Assembly (NCBI GenBank): GCA_044223975.1
Contig: JBGALI010000020.1
Span: 1 to 64,000 of the forward strand
Direction of reading: 5' to 3'
DNA: 64,000 nt
From: CAZCPB01 sp044223975
GTDB taxonomy: Bacteria; Planctomycetota; Phycisphaerae; Phycisphaerales; UBA1924
A program made the translations under genes and the position numbers. Under the pieces are notes generated by a model, which was not told the DNA's origin, ran no database searches, and worked only from the letters and a program-made list of their open reading frames with translations. Within the stretch, counting starts at the first letter, position 1. Each line of letters begins with the position of its first letter. Positions 45,006 to 54,922 of the stretch are shown here, piece by piece.

Positions 45006-45010
45006 TATGC
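44987..45010. promoter_or_regulatory. Two overlapping palindromes over the argR promoter, candidate ARG boxes
   Basis: TATGCActgacTGCATA (44987-45003) and GCATActTATGC (44999-45010) are perfect inverted repeats overlapping by five bases. They span the -10 element and end one base before the argR ATG. ArgR/AhrC proteins bind AT-rich 18-bp palindromes near their targets. The A/T-rich tracts here stand out in a GC-rich region, so autoregulation by ArgR is likely. Confidence 0.5.
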
Positions 45011-45011
45011 C

Positions 45012-45524
45012 ATGAGCGAGAAGGCCAAGCGCCAGCGCCGGGTCCGGGAGATCCTCGAGCGCGAGCGCGTCACCAACCAGCAGCGCCTCCAGCGCCTGCT
45101 CCACGCCGAGGGCATCGAGGCCACCCAAGCCACGCTCTCGCGCGACCTCCGCGACCTTGGCGTCCTCAAGGGCCACGACGGCTACACCCTCCCCGGCCCC
45201 TCCGGCGGCGTCCCAGCGGTGCAGGCTCCCGAGCTGCAGCGCATCCTCGAGGAGTTCCTCACCGGATCCGGCCAGGCCGGCAACCTCGTCGTCCTCCGCA
45301 CCGGCCCCGGCCGGGCCCAGGTGCTCGGCGACGAGATCGACCGCTCCCGAATTCCGCACGTGGTCGGAACCGTCGCGGGCGACGACACCATCTTCGTCGC
45401 CTGCCCCTCCGCCGCCGCGGCGTCGCAGCTGCTCCGCAAGCTCCGCACCCTGGCCGGCCGGCGCGCCGACGGCGGCGAGCCGCGCCGCCGCGTCGTCCGC
45501 CACGGCGCCGGGAGCGACGCATGA
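45012..45524 (+). CDS. argR: Arginine repressor
   Basis: 170 residues. The N-terminal winged-helix DNA-binding domain (about 1-65) carries the ArgR signature ATQATLSRDLRDLGVLK. The C-terminal oligomerisation/arginine-binding domain (about 80-150) has TGPGRAQVLGDEIDRSRIPHVVGTVAGDDTIFV; the GTVAGDDT element binds arginine in the family. It likely senses arginine and controls the five genes downstream. The ATG at 45012 has no ribosome site but follows a promoter placed for leaderless transcription. It overlaps argC by 4 bp (ATGA). Confidence 0.95.
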   Translation: MSEKAKRQRRVREILERERVTNQQRLQRLLHAEGIEATQATLSRDLRDLGVLKGHDGYTLPGPSGGVPAVQAPELQRILEEFLTGSGQAGNLVVLRTGPGRAQVLGDEIDRSRIPHVVGTVAGDDTIFVACPSAAAASQLLRKLRTLAGRRADGGEPRRRVVRHGAGSDA

Positions 45525-46606
45525 CCCGGATCGCCATCGTCGGCGCCGGCGGGTACAGCGGGGCCGAGCTCGTCTCGATCCTGCTCGACCACCCGCGCAC
45601 CACCATCGTCGGTCTCTTCGGCTCCGCCTCGCGCGGCAGGGCCGACGACGCGGCCAAGCCCCAGGCCTTCTCCGACGTCTTCACCCGCTCCCGCGGCAGG
45701 ATCGACCTGCCCCTGCTCGCGGGCGATGCGACGAGCATCCTGGCGTGCAAGCCCGACGCGGTCTTTCTCGCCACCCCGCACGAGGCCAGCCTCGAGCTGG
45801 CCCCCCACCTCCTGCAGGCGGGCGTGAACGTCTTCGATCTCTCCGCCGCGTTCAGGCTGAAGGACGCTTCGCTCTACCCCAGGCACTACGGCTTCACGCA
45901 CACGCAGCCCGGCCTGCTCGAGAAGGCCGCGTACGGACTGCCGGAACTTTTCCGCGACCGCGTGGCCAAAGCCGACCTGGTCGCGTGCGCGGGCTGCTAC
46001 TGCACCAGCGCCATCCTGCCCCTGGCGCCGCTCGTGAAGGCCGGCGCCGTGGCCCCCGGGCGCCGCCCGATCATCGATGCGACCAGCGGCGTGAGCGGCG
46101 CGGGCCGCGCGCCGGCGCTCAAGTCGATGTACTGCGAACTCAGCCTGCAGCCCTACGGCGTCTTCTCGCACCGCCACCAGCCCGAGATCGACGCCTTCAG
46201 CGGCACCGGCACCGTGTTCACGCCGCACCTTGGCGCCTACGACCGCGGCATCCTCTCGACCATCCACGTCGACCTTGCCCCGGGCTGGAACGCCGCACGC
46301 CTGGGCGACACGCTGAACAGCGCGTATTCCAGGGAACCCTTCGTCCGCCTCAGCAGGCCCGGCACCTGGCCGAGCGTGGGCGATGTGAAGGGGACCAACT
46401 TCTGCGACATCGGGTGGGCCGTGGACGAGACGCACGGGCACGCCATCATCGTCAGCGCCTTGGACAACCTCGTGAAGGGCGCCTCGGGTCAGGCGGTGCA
46501 GTGCATGAACATCCGGCTGGGCTTCGGAGAAACGACGGGCTTGGGGGGGAAGAAGGGACGGAGTGACGGAGTGACGAAGAGGATCGGAATCGGAGCGACG
46601 CGGTGA
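45521..46606 (+). CDS. argC: N-acetyl-gamma-glutamyl-phosphate reductase
   Basis: 361 residues. It reduces N-acetylglutamyl phosphate to the semialdehyde with NADPH. NADP motif VGAGGYSGAEL is at the N-terminus; the catalytic Cys159 is in the AGCYCTSAILPL signature; SGAGRAPALKSMYCEL and HRHQPEI follow. The enzyme should end after the conserved MNIRLGF...; here a tail of about 17 residues (from GGKKGRSDG to ATR) is read from the octamer repeat sequence at 46555-46578. This tail is unlikely to be functional and points to repeat insertion at the 3' end. The TGA overlaps the GTG start of argB. Confidence 0.96.
   Translation: MTRIAIVGAGGYSGAELVSILLDHPRTTIVGLFGSASRGRADDAAKPQAFSDVFTRSRGRIDLPLLAGDATSILACKPDAVFLATPHEASLELAPHLLQAGVNVFDLSAAFRLKDASLYPRHYGFTHTQPGLLEKAAYGLPELFRDRVAKADLVACAGCYCTSAILPLAPLVKAGAVAPGRRPIIDATSGVSGAGRAPALKSMYCELSLQPYGVFSHRHQPEIDAFSGTGTVFTPHLGAYDRGILSTIHVDLAPGWNAARLGDTLNSAYSREPFVRLSRPGTWPSVGDVKGTNFCDIGWAVDETHGHAIIVSALDNLVKGASGQAVQCMNIRLGFGETTGLGGKKGRSDGVTKRIGIGATR
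46555..46578 (+). repeat. Octamer repeats forming the 3' end of argC
   Basis: Three 8-bp units (GGGACGGA, GTGACGGA, GTGACGAA) inside the argC reading frame. A 23-bp stretch at 46557-46579 is identical to 44887-44909 in the batE-argR spacer. Confidence 0.75.
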
Positions 46607-47427
46607 GTAACGGGGTCGTGGTCATCAAGATCGGCGGGAGCACGCTCGAGGACATCGGGGCGCTGCGGCCGCTGTGGTCCGCGCTCGTCGGGCTCGCGGC
46701 AAGGTCCGGCGTCGTGATCGTCCACGGCGGCGGCAAGGCCGTCGACGCCCTCATCAAACGCCTCAACCTTCCGGTCGAACGCCGCGAAGGCCTCCGCGTC
46801 ACGCCCGACGACCAGATCGATCTCATCGCCGGCGTGCTTGCCGGGAGCGTCAACAAGCGGCTCGTCGGCGCGATCAACGCGGCAAGCGGAGCCGCGGACG
46901 GCACGGCCGTGGGCCTCTGCCTCGGCGATGCCGGCGTCGCCCGCTGCACGACCATGACCCGCACCCCCGCGGGCACGCCCGTTGATCTCGGGCGCGTGGG
47001 CGAGGTCGTTGGCGGTGAGGGCGCCCTGCTCCGCACGCTCGTCGAGGGCGGCTACCTCCCCGTCGTCAGTTCCATCGGCATCGACCGCTCGGGGGGGCTC
47101 CTCAACATCAACGCCGACGATGCCGCGGCAGGCCTCGCCGGGGCGCTTCAGGCCTCCGCGCTCGTGCTCATGACCGACGTCTCCGGCATCAAGGACGGCA
47201 CGGGCCGATTGTGCCCTCGCCTCACGCCCGCGAAGATCGAGCAGATGATCGCCTCAGGCGAAATTTCCGGCGGCATGATCCCCAAGAGCCGCGCCGCGAC
47301 CAGGGTCGTGGTGGAGCGCGGCGTGCCCGTCGTGATACTGAGCGCCGAAGATCCGAAGAACCTCATTGGATGGATAGCCGGGGAACGTGTCGGCACCGAG
47401 ATCGTGCCCGACGCGGCCAAGACCTGA
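46603..47427 (+). CDS. argB: Acetylglutamate kinase
   Basis: 274 residues, a usual length. It phosphorylates N-acetylglutamate, the second step of ornithine synthesis. Family motifs: IKIGGSTLED (Lys9 and GG), IVHGGGKAVDALIKRL, the substrate segment SSIGIDRSGGLLNINADDAA and TDVSGIKDGTG, then the late GGMIPKSRAA (Lys). The GTG start at 46603 overlaps the argC stop, indicating coupling. No N-terminal extension of the arginine-sensitive type is seen, so feedback inhibition through that helix is unlikely. Confidence 0.96.
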   Translation: MSNGVVVIKIGGSTLEDIGALRPLWSALVGLAARSGVVIVHGGGKAVDALIKRLNLPVERREGLRVTPDDQIDLIAGVLAGSVNKRLVGAINAASGAADGTAVGLCLGDAGVARCTTMTRTPAGTPVDLGRVGEVVGGEGALLRTLVEGGYLPVVSSIGIDRSGGLLNINADDAAAGLAGALQASALVLMTDVSGIKDGTGRLCPRLTPAKIEQMIASGEISGGMIPKSRAATRVVVERGVPVVILSAEDPKNLIGWIAGERVGTEIVPDAAKT

Positions 47428-47466
47428 CGCACACCCGTCCGCAGCAGCGACGGCCAAGGAATCGAA

Positions 47467-48528
47467 ATGACCAAGCTTCAAGCAACGACCAGCACCACCG
47501 CACCCGCCAGCCCGTCGCCCCTCGCGCCGGCAGCGGGAGCCAAGCGCGACGGAGCCAAGACCATCAACACCAAGCCCGGGTGCCTCGCCGGCCGCGACAT
47601 TCTCTCCGTCACCTCCCTCTCGCGCGAGGAAGTGCTCGGCGTCTTCGAGACCGCAACAAAGGTCAAGGCCGAGCCCCGCGCCTTCCGCAGTGCGCTCGAC
47701 GGCCAGAGCGTGATCCTGCTCTTCGAAAAGCCCTCGCTCCGCACGCGCGTGACGTTCGAACTGGGCGTACAGAAGCTCGGCGGCAGCGTCGTCTACATCG
47801 ACCATTCCGCGCAGCGCCTGGGCGAGCGCGAGTCGATCGTCGACTACGGCAAGAACCTCGAGCGCTGGGTGCAGTGCATCGTGGCCCGCGTCTACGCCCA
47901 GAGCGTCGTCGAGGAACTCGCAGCCGCGGCAAAGTCGCCGGTGATCAACGCCCTCAGCGACCTGCATCACCCCTGCCAGGCCCTCGCCGACCTCTTCACG
48001 CTCCGTGAGCACTTCGCCGGCACCGGCGCGGGCTTCGGCGGGCTCAAGGTCGCGTACATCGGCGACGGGAACAACGTCTCCAACTCGCTCATGCAGGCCT
48101 GCGCCATCCTGGGCGCCGATGTTACCGTGATCACGCCGACCGGCTATGAGCCGCCGCGGGGCGTGGTCGCCGAGGTGGAGACCCTTGCCCGACACTCGGC
48201 CTCGCGCATCACGCTCACCAACGACCCCGGCGCGGTCGCGGGCGCCAACGCCGTCTACACCGACGTGTGGGTCTCGATGGGCCAGGGTGCCGGCTCGGCC
48301 GACGAGGCCGCCAAGCGCCGCAAGGCCTTCCAGCCCTACCAGGTGACGCCCTCGCTCATGGCCAAGGCCGGCAGGGACGCCAAGTTCATGCACTGCCTTC
48401 CGGCCCACCGCGGCGCGGAAGTGCTGGACGCCGTCATGGACTCGCCCAACTCGATCGTCTACGACCAGGCGGAAAATCGACTCCACGTGCAGAATGCGCT
48501 GATGGTGCACATCCTGGGACAGAGCTAG
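47467..48528 (+). CDS. argF: Ornithine carbamoyltransferase
   Basis: 353 residues. It makes citrulline from ornithine and carbamoyl phosphate. Carbamoyl-phosphate motif EKPSLRTRVTFE, then HHPCQALADLFTL, the ornithine loop VWVSMGQGAGS and the signature MHCLPAHRGAEV. An N-terminal extension of about 45 residues, rich in Ala, Thr, Ser and Pro, precedes the normal start (LAGRDILSVTSLSREE); no later ATG fits, so it seems real. The SMG loop and HCLPAHRG support ornithine rather than N-acetylornithine as substrate. 39 bp after argB. Confidence 0.95.
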   Translation: MTKLQATTSTTAPASPSPLAPAAGAKRDGAKTINTKPGCLAGRDILSVTSLSREEVLGVFETATKVKAEPRAFRSALDGQSVILLFEKPSLRTRVTFELGVQKLGGSVVYIDHSAQRLGERESIVDYGKNLERWVQCIVARVYAQSVVEELAAAAKSPVINALSDLHHPCQALADLFTLREHFAGTGAGFGGLKVAYIGDGNNVSNSLMQACAILGADVTVITPTGYEPPRGVVAEVETLARHSASRITLTNDPGAVAGANAVYTDVWVSMGQGAGSADEAAKRRKAFQPYQVTPSLMAKAGRDAKFMHCLPAHRGAEVLDAVMDSPNSIVYDQAENRLHVQNALMVHILGQS

Positions 48529-48586
48529 GAAATCCCGCCTTCCGTTCGCGTACCATCGCCGATTCCCAGGACCTGAGAGAACACCC

Positions 48587-49801
48587 ATGCCCAAGAAGAA
48601 AATCGCCCTCGCCTACTCCGGCGGACTCGACACCTCCTGCATCGTCCCCTGGCTGAAAGAAAACTTCGACTGCGAGGTCTATGCCGTCGTCGGAGATGTC
48701 GGCCAGGGCGCCGACGAACTCACCGGCGTCGAGAAGAAGGCCAAGAACTCTGGCGCCGTCGACTGCGCCGTCGTCGACCTCAAGAAGGAATTCGTCGACG
48801 ACTTCGTGCTGCCGACGGTGATGGCCGGCGGCGTCTACGAGGGCCGCTACCTGCTGGGCACCGCCATGGCCCGGCCCATCCTCGCCAAGGCCCAGGTCGA
48901 GGCCGGACGCAAGTTCGGCTGCACCGCCCTCGCCCACGGCTGCACCGGCAAGGGCAACGACCAGGTCCGCTTCGAATCGGCCTACGCCGCCCTCGCCCCC
49001 GACATGGAGATCATCGCCCCCTGGCGGCTCGACACCTGGAAGCTCTCCGGCCGCATGGCGATGCTCGACTACCTCAAGGCCCGCAATATCCCCACCACCG
49101 CCAGCGCCACCAAGATCTACTCACGCGACCGCAACCTCTGGCACATCAGCCACGAGGGCGGCGCCATCGAGGACCCGTGGAACCCGCCGCCCGAGGACTG
49201 CTACATGCTGACCGTGTCGCCCGAGAAGGCGCCGGACAAGCCCGAGGAAGTCACGCTCTCCTTCGAAGCCGGGCGCCCCGTCGCGCTCAACGGCAAGAAG
49301 ATGGAGGCATGGCAGATCATCGACAAGCTCAACGGCATCGGCGGCGCCCACGGCGTCGGGCGCGTGGACCTCGTCGAGAACCGCCTCGTCGGCATGAAGT
49401 CCCGCGGCATCTACGAGACCCCGGGCGGCACCATCCTCGTCGATGCCCTGCGCGGCCTCGAGGAAATGGTCCTCGACCGCGAGACACGCCACTTGAAGGA
49501 GCACATCGGCCTCTGGTTTGCCGAGGCCGTGTACAACGGCCGCTGGTTCACCCCGTACCGCGAGACCCTCTGGGCCGCGGCACAGAAGACCTGCGAGAAG
49601 CTGACCGGCGAGATCGTCGTCCGCCTCTTCAAGGGTGTCGCCACCACCGTGCGCCGCAAGAGCCCGCACTCGCTCTACGCCGAGAAAATCGTGACCTTCG
49701 AGAAGGGCGAGGTTTACGAACAGAAGGACGCGGGCGGGTTCATCAAGCTGCTGAGTCTGCCGGAACGGATCCGGGCGCTCAAGGCGCAGGGGTTGAAGTA
49801 G
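48587..49801 (+). CDS. argG: Argininosuccinate synthase
   Basis: 404 residues. It joins citrulline and aspartate using ATP. The N-type ATP pyrophosphatase P-loop is AYSGGLDTSCIVPWL. Further landmarks are ALAHGCTGKGNDQVRFE, SRDRNLWHISHEGGAIEDPW and GRVDLVENRLVGMKSRGIYETP. Length and order match bacterial type I enzymes. The ATG at 48587 lies 58 bp after argF with no strong ribosome site. Confidence 0.97.
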   Translation: MPKKKIALAYSGGLDTSCIVPWLKENFDCEVYAVVGDVGQGADELTGVEKKAKNSGAVDCAVVDLKKEFVDDFVLPTVMAGGVYEGRYLLGTAMARPILAKAQVEAGRKFGCTALAHGCTGKGNDQVRFESAYAALAPDMEIIAPWRLDTWKLSGRMAMLDYLKARNIPTTASATKIYSRDRNLWHISHEGGAIEDPWNPPPEDCYMLTVSPEKAPDKPEEVTLSFEAGRPVALNGKKMEAWQIIDKLNGIGGAHGVGRVDLVENRLVGMKSRGIYETPGGTILVDALRGLEEMVLDRETRHLKEHIGLWFAEAVYNGRWFTPYRETLWAAAQKTCEKLTGEIVVRLFKGVATTVRRKSPHSLYAEKIVTFEKGEVYEQKDAGGFIKLLSLPERIRALKAQGLK

Positions 49802-49817
49802 GAACCCCCAACCACCC

Positions 49818-51230
49818 GTGACAAACCCTTCAACACAACCCGCGCGCGAGGGCGCCGCCCTCTGGGGCGGCCGTTTCGAAGGCGCTGCCGACCCCCTCTT
49901 CCGCCGTTTCAACGATTCCCTGCGCTTTGACTACCGCCTCGCCGTTCAGGACATCTTCGGATCGATCTGCTGGGCCAACGCTCTCGGCCGCGCCGGCGTG
50001 CTGCTGTCGCATGAGGTCGAATCGCTCACCGTCGCCCTCAACGACCTCAAGGATCAGGTTTGCAAGAACCCCCAGCTCCCGCTCGCGTCGAAGGAAGAGG
50101 ACATCCACTCGTGGGTCGAAAGCCAGCTCATCGCCAAGCTCGGACCCCTCGGCAAGAAACTCCACACCGGTCGCAGCCGTAACGACCAGGTCGCGACCGA
50201 CCTGCGCCTCTGGGTGGTTGACGAGGCCGCGGAGCGAACCGTAGAACTCGGCGCCCTTCGGAAATCGCTCGTCGATCTTGCCACGCGTGAGCAGGCGACA
50301 GTGATGCCCGGGTACACGCACCTGCAGCGGGCCCAACCGGTGCTGTTTGCGCACTGGGCCTTGGCGTACTTCGAGATGCTCGGTCGCGACACCGAGCGAT
50401 TGGCTGCCGCGAAGAACTCCGCCGCTCGCTCACCCCTGGGTTCTGCCGCTCTCGCCGGCACCGCGTACCCCATCGACCGCGCCAAGCTCGCGGCAGACCT
50501 TGGCTTCCACTCCCCCACCGCCAACAGCCTCGACGCGGTGAGCGACCGCGACTTCGTGGTCGAGGCGATCGGTGCCGCGGCGTTGTGCGCCGTGCACCTC
50601 TCGCGCATGGCCGAAGACCTGATCCTGTACATGTCGCAGGAGTTTGCTTTCGTCGAGATGGACGACTCGGTCACCAGCGGCTCGTCGCTGATGCCCCAGA
50701 AGAAGAACCCCGACGCGATGGAACTCATCCGCGGCAAGGCCGGCCGCATCATCGGCGCCCAGGTCACGCTCCTCACCACCATCAAGGGCCTGCCCCTGGC
50801 GTACAACAAGGACCTTCAGGAGGACAAGGAGCCGCTCTTTGACGCGATGGAGAATCTCTCCATGTGCGTGCGCATGGCGACGCGCGTGATCGAGGGGCTG
50901 AAGGTCGACCGCGCCCGCTGCCGCAAGGCCGCGGCGGGTGGGTACACCAACGCCACCGAGCTAGCCGACTACATGGTCGGCAAGGGCATCCCGTTCCGCG
51001 AGGCGCACGACATCGTGGGCAAGGTGGTGCGGCATGCGCTGGCCAAGGGCGTCCCGCTGGAAGAGTTGGAGCTCGCCGACTTCCGCGAGTTCTCCGCCAA
51101 GATCGACCAGGACGTGTTCGCGTGCCTGACGCTCGAAGCGTGCCTGGCGAAGCGAGAGATCATGGGCGGAACAGGCCCCAACGCCGTGGCAGACGCGATC
51201 AAGAGCGCCCGCGGCAGACTCGGCTCGTGA
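49818..51230 (+). CDS. argH: Argininosuccinate lyase
   Basis: 470 residues. It cleaves argininosuccinate to arginine and fumarate, the last step of this operon. The fumarase/aspartase superfamily signature is SGSSLMPQKKNPDAMEL; other landmarks are LWGGRFEG at the N-terminus and LHTGRSRNDQVATDLRLW. The start is a GTG at 49818 with a poor ribosome site, 16 bp after argG. It ends the arg gene set; argJ, argA and argD are not in the window, so ornithine synthesis genes must lie elsewhere too. Confidence 0.97.
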   Translation: MTNPSTQPAREGAALWGGRFEGAADPLFRRFNDSLRFDYRLAVQDIFGSICWANALGRAGVLLSHEVESLTVALNDLKDQVCKNPQLPLASKEEDIHSWVESQLIAKLGPLGKKLHTGRSRNDQVATDLRLWVVDEAAERTVELGALRKSLVDLATREQATVMPGYTHLQRAQPVLFAHWALAYFEMLGRDTERLAAAKNSAARSPLGSAALAGTAYPIDRAKLAADLGFHSPTANSLDAVSDRDFVVEAIGAAALCAVHLSRMAEDLILYMSQEFAFVEMDDSVTSGSSLMPQKKNPDAMELIRGKAGRIIGAQVTLLTTIKGLPLAYNKDLQEDKEPLFDAMENLSMCVRMATRVIEGLKVDRARCRKAAAGGYTNATELADYMVGKGIPFREAHDIVGKVVRHALAKGVPLEELELADFREFSAKIDQDVFACLTLEACLAKREIMGGTGPNAVADAIKSARGRLGS

Positions 51231-51348
51231 CACCGGCGCGGCACGCAAGCGGGGCGACTCCTCTCATTTCCCGCAATCGCCGACGAAGCCGAGCGACGCA
51301 GGCCGTGTCGCGTGGGCTGAGAGCCTCCGCCCCTGATACCGTGTCTGC

Positions 51349-52743
51349 ATGAAGCTCACCTTCTTCGGCGCCGCGGGCGAGGTCACGGGCTCGTGCACCC
51401 TCCTTGAAACCGACCGCGCCCGGGTGCTCGTCGACTTCGGCCTGCACCAGGGCGGCGTCACGAGCGAGGTCCGGAACCACCGCATCCCGCCCTTTGACGG
51501 GCCGCGCCTGGACGCGGTGTTGCTCACGCACGCGCACGTGGACCACGTCGGCCGCCTGCCGCTGCTGCCGGTCACGGGCTTCAACGGGCCGATCTTCGCG
51601 ACTCCGCCGACGTGCGACTTCTGCCCCATCATGCTCGGCGACTCGGCCCGGGTGCAGGAGTCCGACGTCGAGCGGAACAACCGCCGCCGCGCCCGCCAGG
51701 GCAAGCCGCCGGTGCAGGCGCTATACACGGAGGCCGAGGTCGACCGCGTGCTCCCGCTGCTGCGCCCCGTGCCGTACGAGACACCGCGCGAGGTAGCGCC
51801 GGGCGTGACGGCCCGCTGGGTCGACGCCGGGCACATGCTCGGGTCGGCGAGCATCGAGCTGAGGGTTGAGGAGAAGGGCGGCACGAAGACGATTGTCTTC
51901 TCCGGCGACGTGGGCCCCCACGGCGCCGCGCTGCTGCGCGACCCGACGAATCTGCGCCACGCCGACCTTGTGGTCATGGAATCGACCTACGGCGACCGCA
52001 ACCACCAGCCGCTGGACGCGACCGTGGCCGAGTTCGAGGAGATCATCAAGCAGGCGGTGTGGTCCAAGGAACGGATCCTCATCCCGGCGTTCGCGGTCGG
52101 GCGCTCGCAGCAGATGATCTACTACCTCGGTGAATTGGCCCGCTCGGGGCGCGTGCCGAAGTTCCCCGTGTACCTCGACTCGCCCATGGCGATCAAGGCG
52201 ATGGACCTGTACAAGAAGTACCAGTCGCAGATGGACGCGGAGACGCTGCGCCTGATCGGCGAGGGGACCAACCCGCTCTTCATCCCCGACCTGCACTGCA
52301 CCGCCAGCAGCGAGGAGTCCCGCCAGCTCAACGACATGCACGGATGCTTCGTCGTCGTCGCGGCCTCGGGCATGTGCAACGGCGGACGAATCCTTCACCA
52401 CCTGCGGCACGGCCTGTGGCGGCGCGATGCCCACGTGGTGATCGCGGGCTTCCAGGCGGCCGGGTCGCTGGGCCGGCAGATCGTCGACGGCGCCAGCCGC
52501 GTGCGCATCAACGGCGAGTGGATCGCCGTACGTGCCAAGGTGCACACGCTGGGCGGATTCTCCGCGCACGCGGGCCAGGGAGAGTTGCTCGACTGGGCCC
52601 GGTGCTTCGTGGACGGGGGCATCCCGCGGTTTGTCCTCAATCACGGCGAAGAAAAAGCCCGCGGCGTGCTCCGCGGGCTGATCGAGGTCGGGATGAAGGC
52701 GAAGGTCACGAGCCCTGAGTGGGGAGAGAGCGTGGAGCTCTAG
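51349..52743 (+). CDS. Beta-CASP metallo-beta-lactamase RNA nuclease
   Basis: 464 residues. The MBL metal motif THAHVDHVGRLP is followed by the beta-CASP part with conserved GHMLGSASIEL, FSGDVGPHGAALL, ESTYGDRNH, IPAFAVGRSQQMIYYL and a late GFSAHAGQGELLDW. The closest type is the COG1236 (Ysh1/CPSF73-like) branch rather than RNase J, as no S1-like C-terminal domain is present. Likely processes or degrades RNA; targets unknown. The ATG at 51349 is 118 bp after argH. It converges with eno, 6 bp apart. Confidence 0.9.
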   Translation: MKLTFFGAAGEVTGSCTLLETDRARVLVDFGLHQGGVTSEVRNHRIPPFDGPRLDAVLLTHAHVDHVGRLPLLPVTGFNGPIFATPPTCDFCPIMLGDSARVQESDVERNNRRRARQGKPPVQALYTEAEVDRVLPLLRPVPYETPREVAPGVTARWVDAGHMLGSASIELRVEEKGGTKTIVFSGDVGPHGAALLRDPTNLRHADLVVMESTYGDRNHQPLDATVAEFEEIIKQAVWSKERILIPAFAVGRSQQMIYYLGELARSGRVPKFPVYLDSPMAIKAMDLYKKYQSQMDAETLRLIGEGTNPLFIPDLHCTASSEESRQLNDMHGCFVVVAASGMCNGGRILHHLRHGLWRRDAHVVIAGFQAAGSLGRQIVDGASRVRINGEWIAVRAKVHTLGGFSAHAGQGELLDWARCFVDGGIPRFVLNHGEEKARGVLRGLIEVGMKAKVTSPEWGESVEL

Positions 52744-52749
52744 GCCCGC

Positions 52750-54048
<1,299 letters not shown>

Positions 54049-54202
54049 GGGGAAGCTCCGAAAGTGCGACCCTGGGGGTATCCGGGGCGTTCCTGCGAGC
54101 CCGCGGCGGGTCAAAGCCGATGAGGATAGGGGCGCGTCATCGCCCCGCCTTCGGGCAGGGTATCGTTCTCGCAGACGGTTTCGCGACGGACCGGGGAATT
54201 CG

Positions 54203-54910
54203 ATGGCTACGACGCCGGAGCAATTCACGGAGCGGGTCGAGCGGCTCAGGGCCGCGCTGGTCGAGCAGGGGCGGCGCGTTCAGGCGCAGGCCGAGCTGGC
54301 CTTCGGCGCGGTCTTTGGCTGCGACGCCGCCAAGGCCAAGGAAGCGTGCCAGCGCGACGACGAGATCGACCGCGTCGATGTCGAGCTCGAGAAGGCCGCG
54401 GTGGACCTCCTGACCGACGCGACGCGCGAGGGGGCGCAGCTCGACGCCCGCCAGCTCCGCTGGGTGCTGACGATCGTCAAGATCAACAACGAGCTGGAGC
54501 GGATCGCCGACGCCGCGGTGGACGTGGCCGAGATGGTCGAGCCGCTGCGCCAGATTTCCCCGCAGTTCCCGCCCACGTTCCGGGTCATCGCCAACAGCGT
54601 CGTGGGAATCCTCCGGGACGTAAATACCACGATCGCGCGAGCCGACCCGCTGCTGGCCAAGGTCGTGCTCCAGAGCCAGCACGCCGTGACGGAGTTCAAG
54701 AGCGCGATCCTTCGCGACGCCGAGGGCCGCATCGCCAAGGGAACGATGAGCGTCGAGATGGCCTTCCGTCTCCACGAGATCGCCAGCCAGTGCGAGCTCA
54801 TGGCCGACCACTGCACCAACATCTCCGAGCAGATCATCTACGTGACGACCGGAGCCATCGTCCGCCACACCGAGGCCAAGTGGATCGAAGTCACGGGCAC
54901 GGGCGGGTGA
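54203..54910 (+). CDS. PhoU-domain protein
   Basis: 235 residues of helical bundle with two PhoU-like halves. Metal-contact type motifs in PhoU are E/DxxxD repeats; here CQRDDEIDRVDVELEK and ELERIADAAVDVAEM in the first half and ECELM-like QCELMADHCTNISEQ in the second match the pattern. PhoU proteins modulate phosphate uptake and PhoR signalling, or act with Na/Pi transporters. No pst or pho gene is adjacent. The ATG at 54203 follows GGGGA; earlier in-frame starts run into the eno promoter. It ends 12 bp before the convergent GH29 gene. Confidence 0.9.
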   Translation: MATTPEQFTERVERLRAALVEQGRRVQAQAELAFGAVFGCDAAKAKEACQRDDEIDRVDVELEKAAVDLLTDATREGAQLDARQLRWVLTIVKINNELERIADAAVDVAEMVEPLRQISPQFPPTFRVIANSVVGILRDVNTTIARADPLLAKVVLQSQHAVTEFKSAILRDAEGRIAKGTMSVEMAFRLHEIASQCELMADHCTNISEQIIYVTTGAIVRHTEAKWIEVTGTGG

Positions 54911-54922
54911 CGGTCGCCAAGC

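Noticed and set aside
47467..48528. argF as N-acetylornithine carbamoyltransferase
   Set aside because: The SMG ornithine loop and HCLPAHRG signature match ordinary ornithine carbamoyltransferase.
51349..52743. RNase J
   Set aside because: Has MBL and beta-CASP parts but lacks the RNase J C-terminal domain; motifs fit the CPSF73-like branch better.
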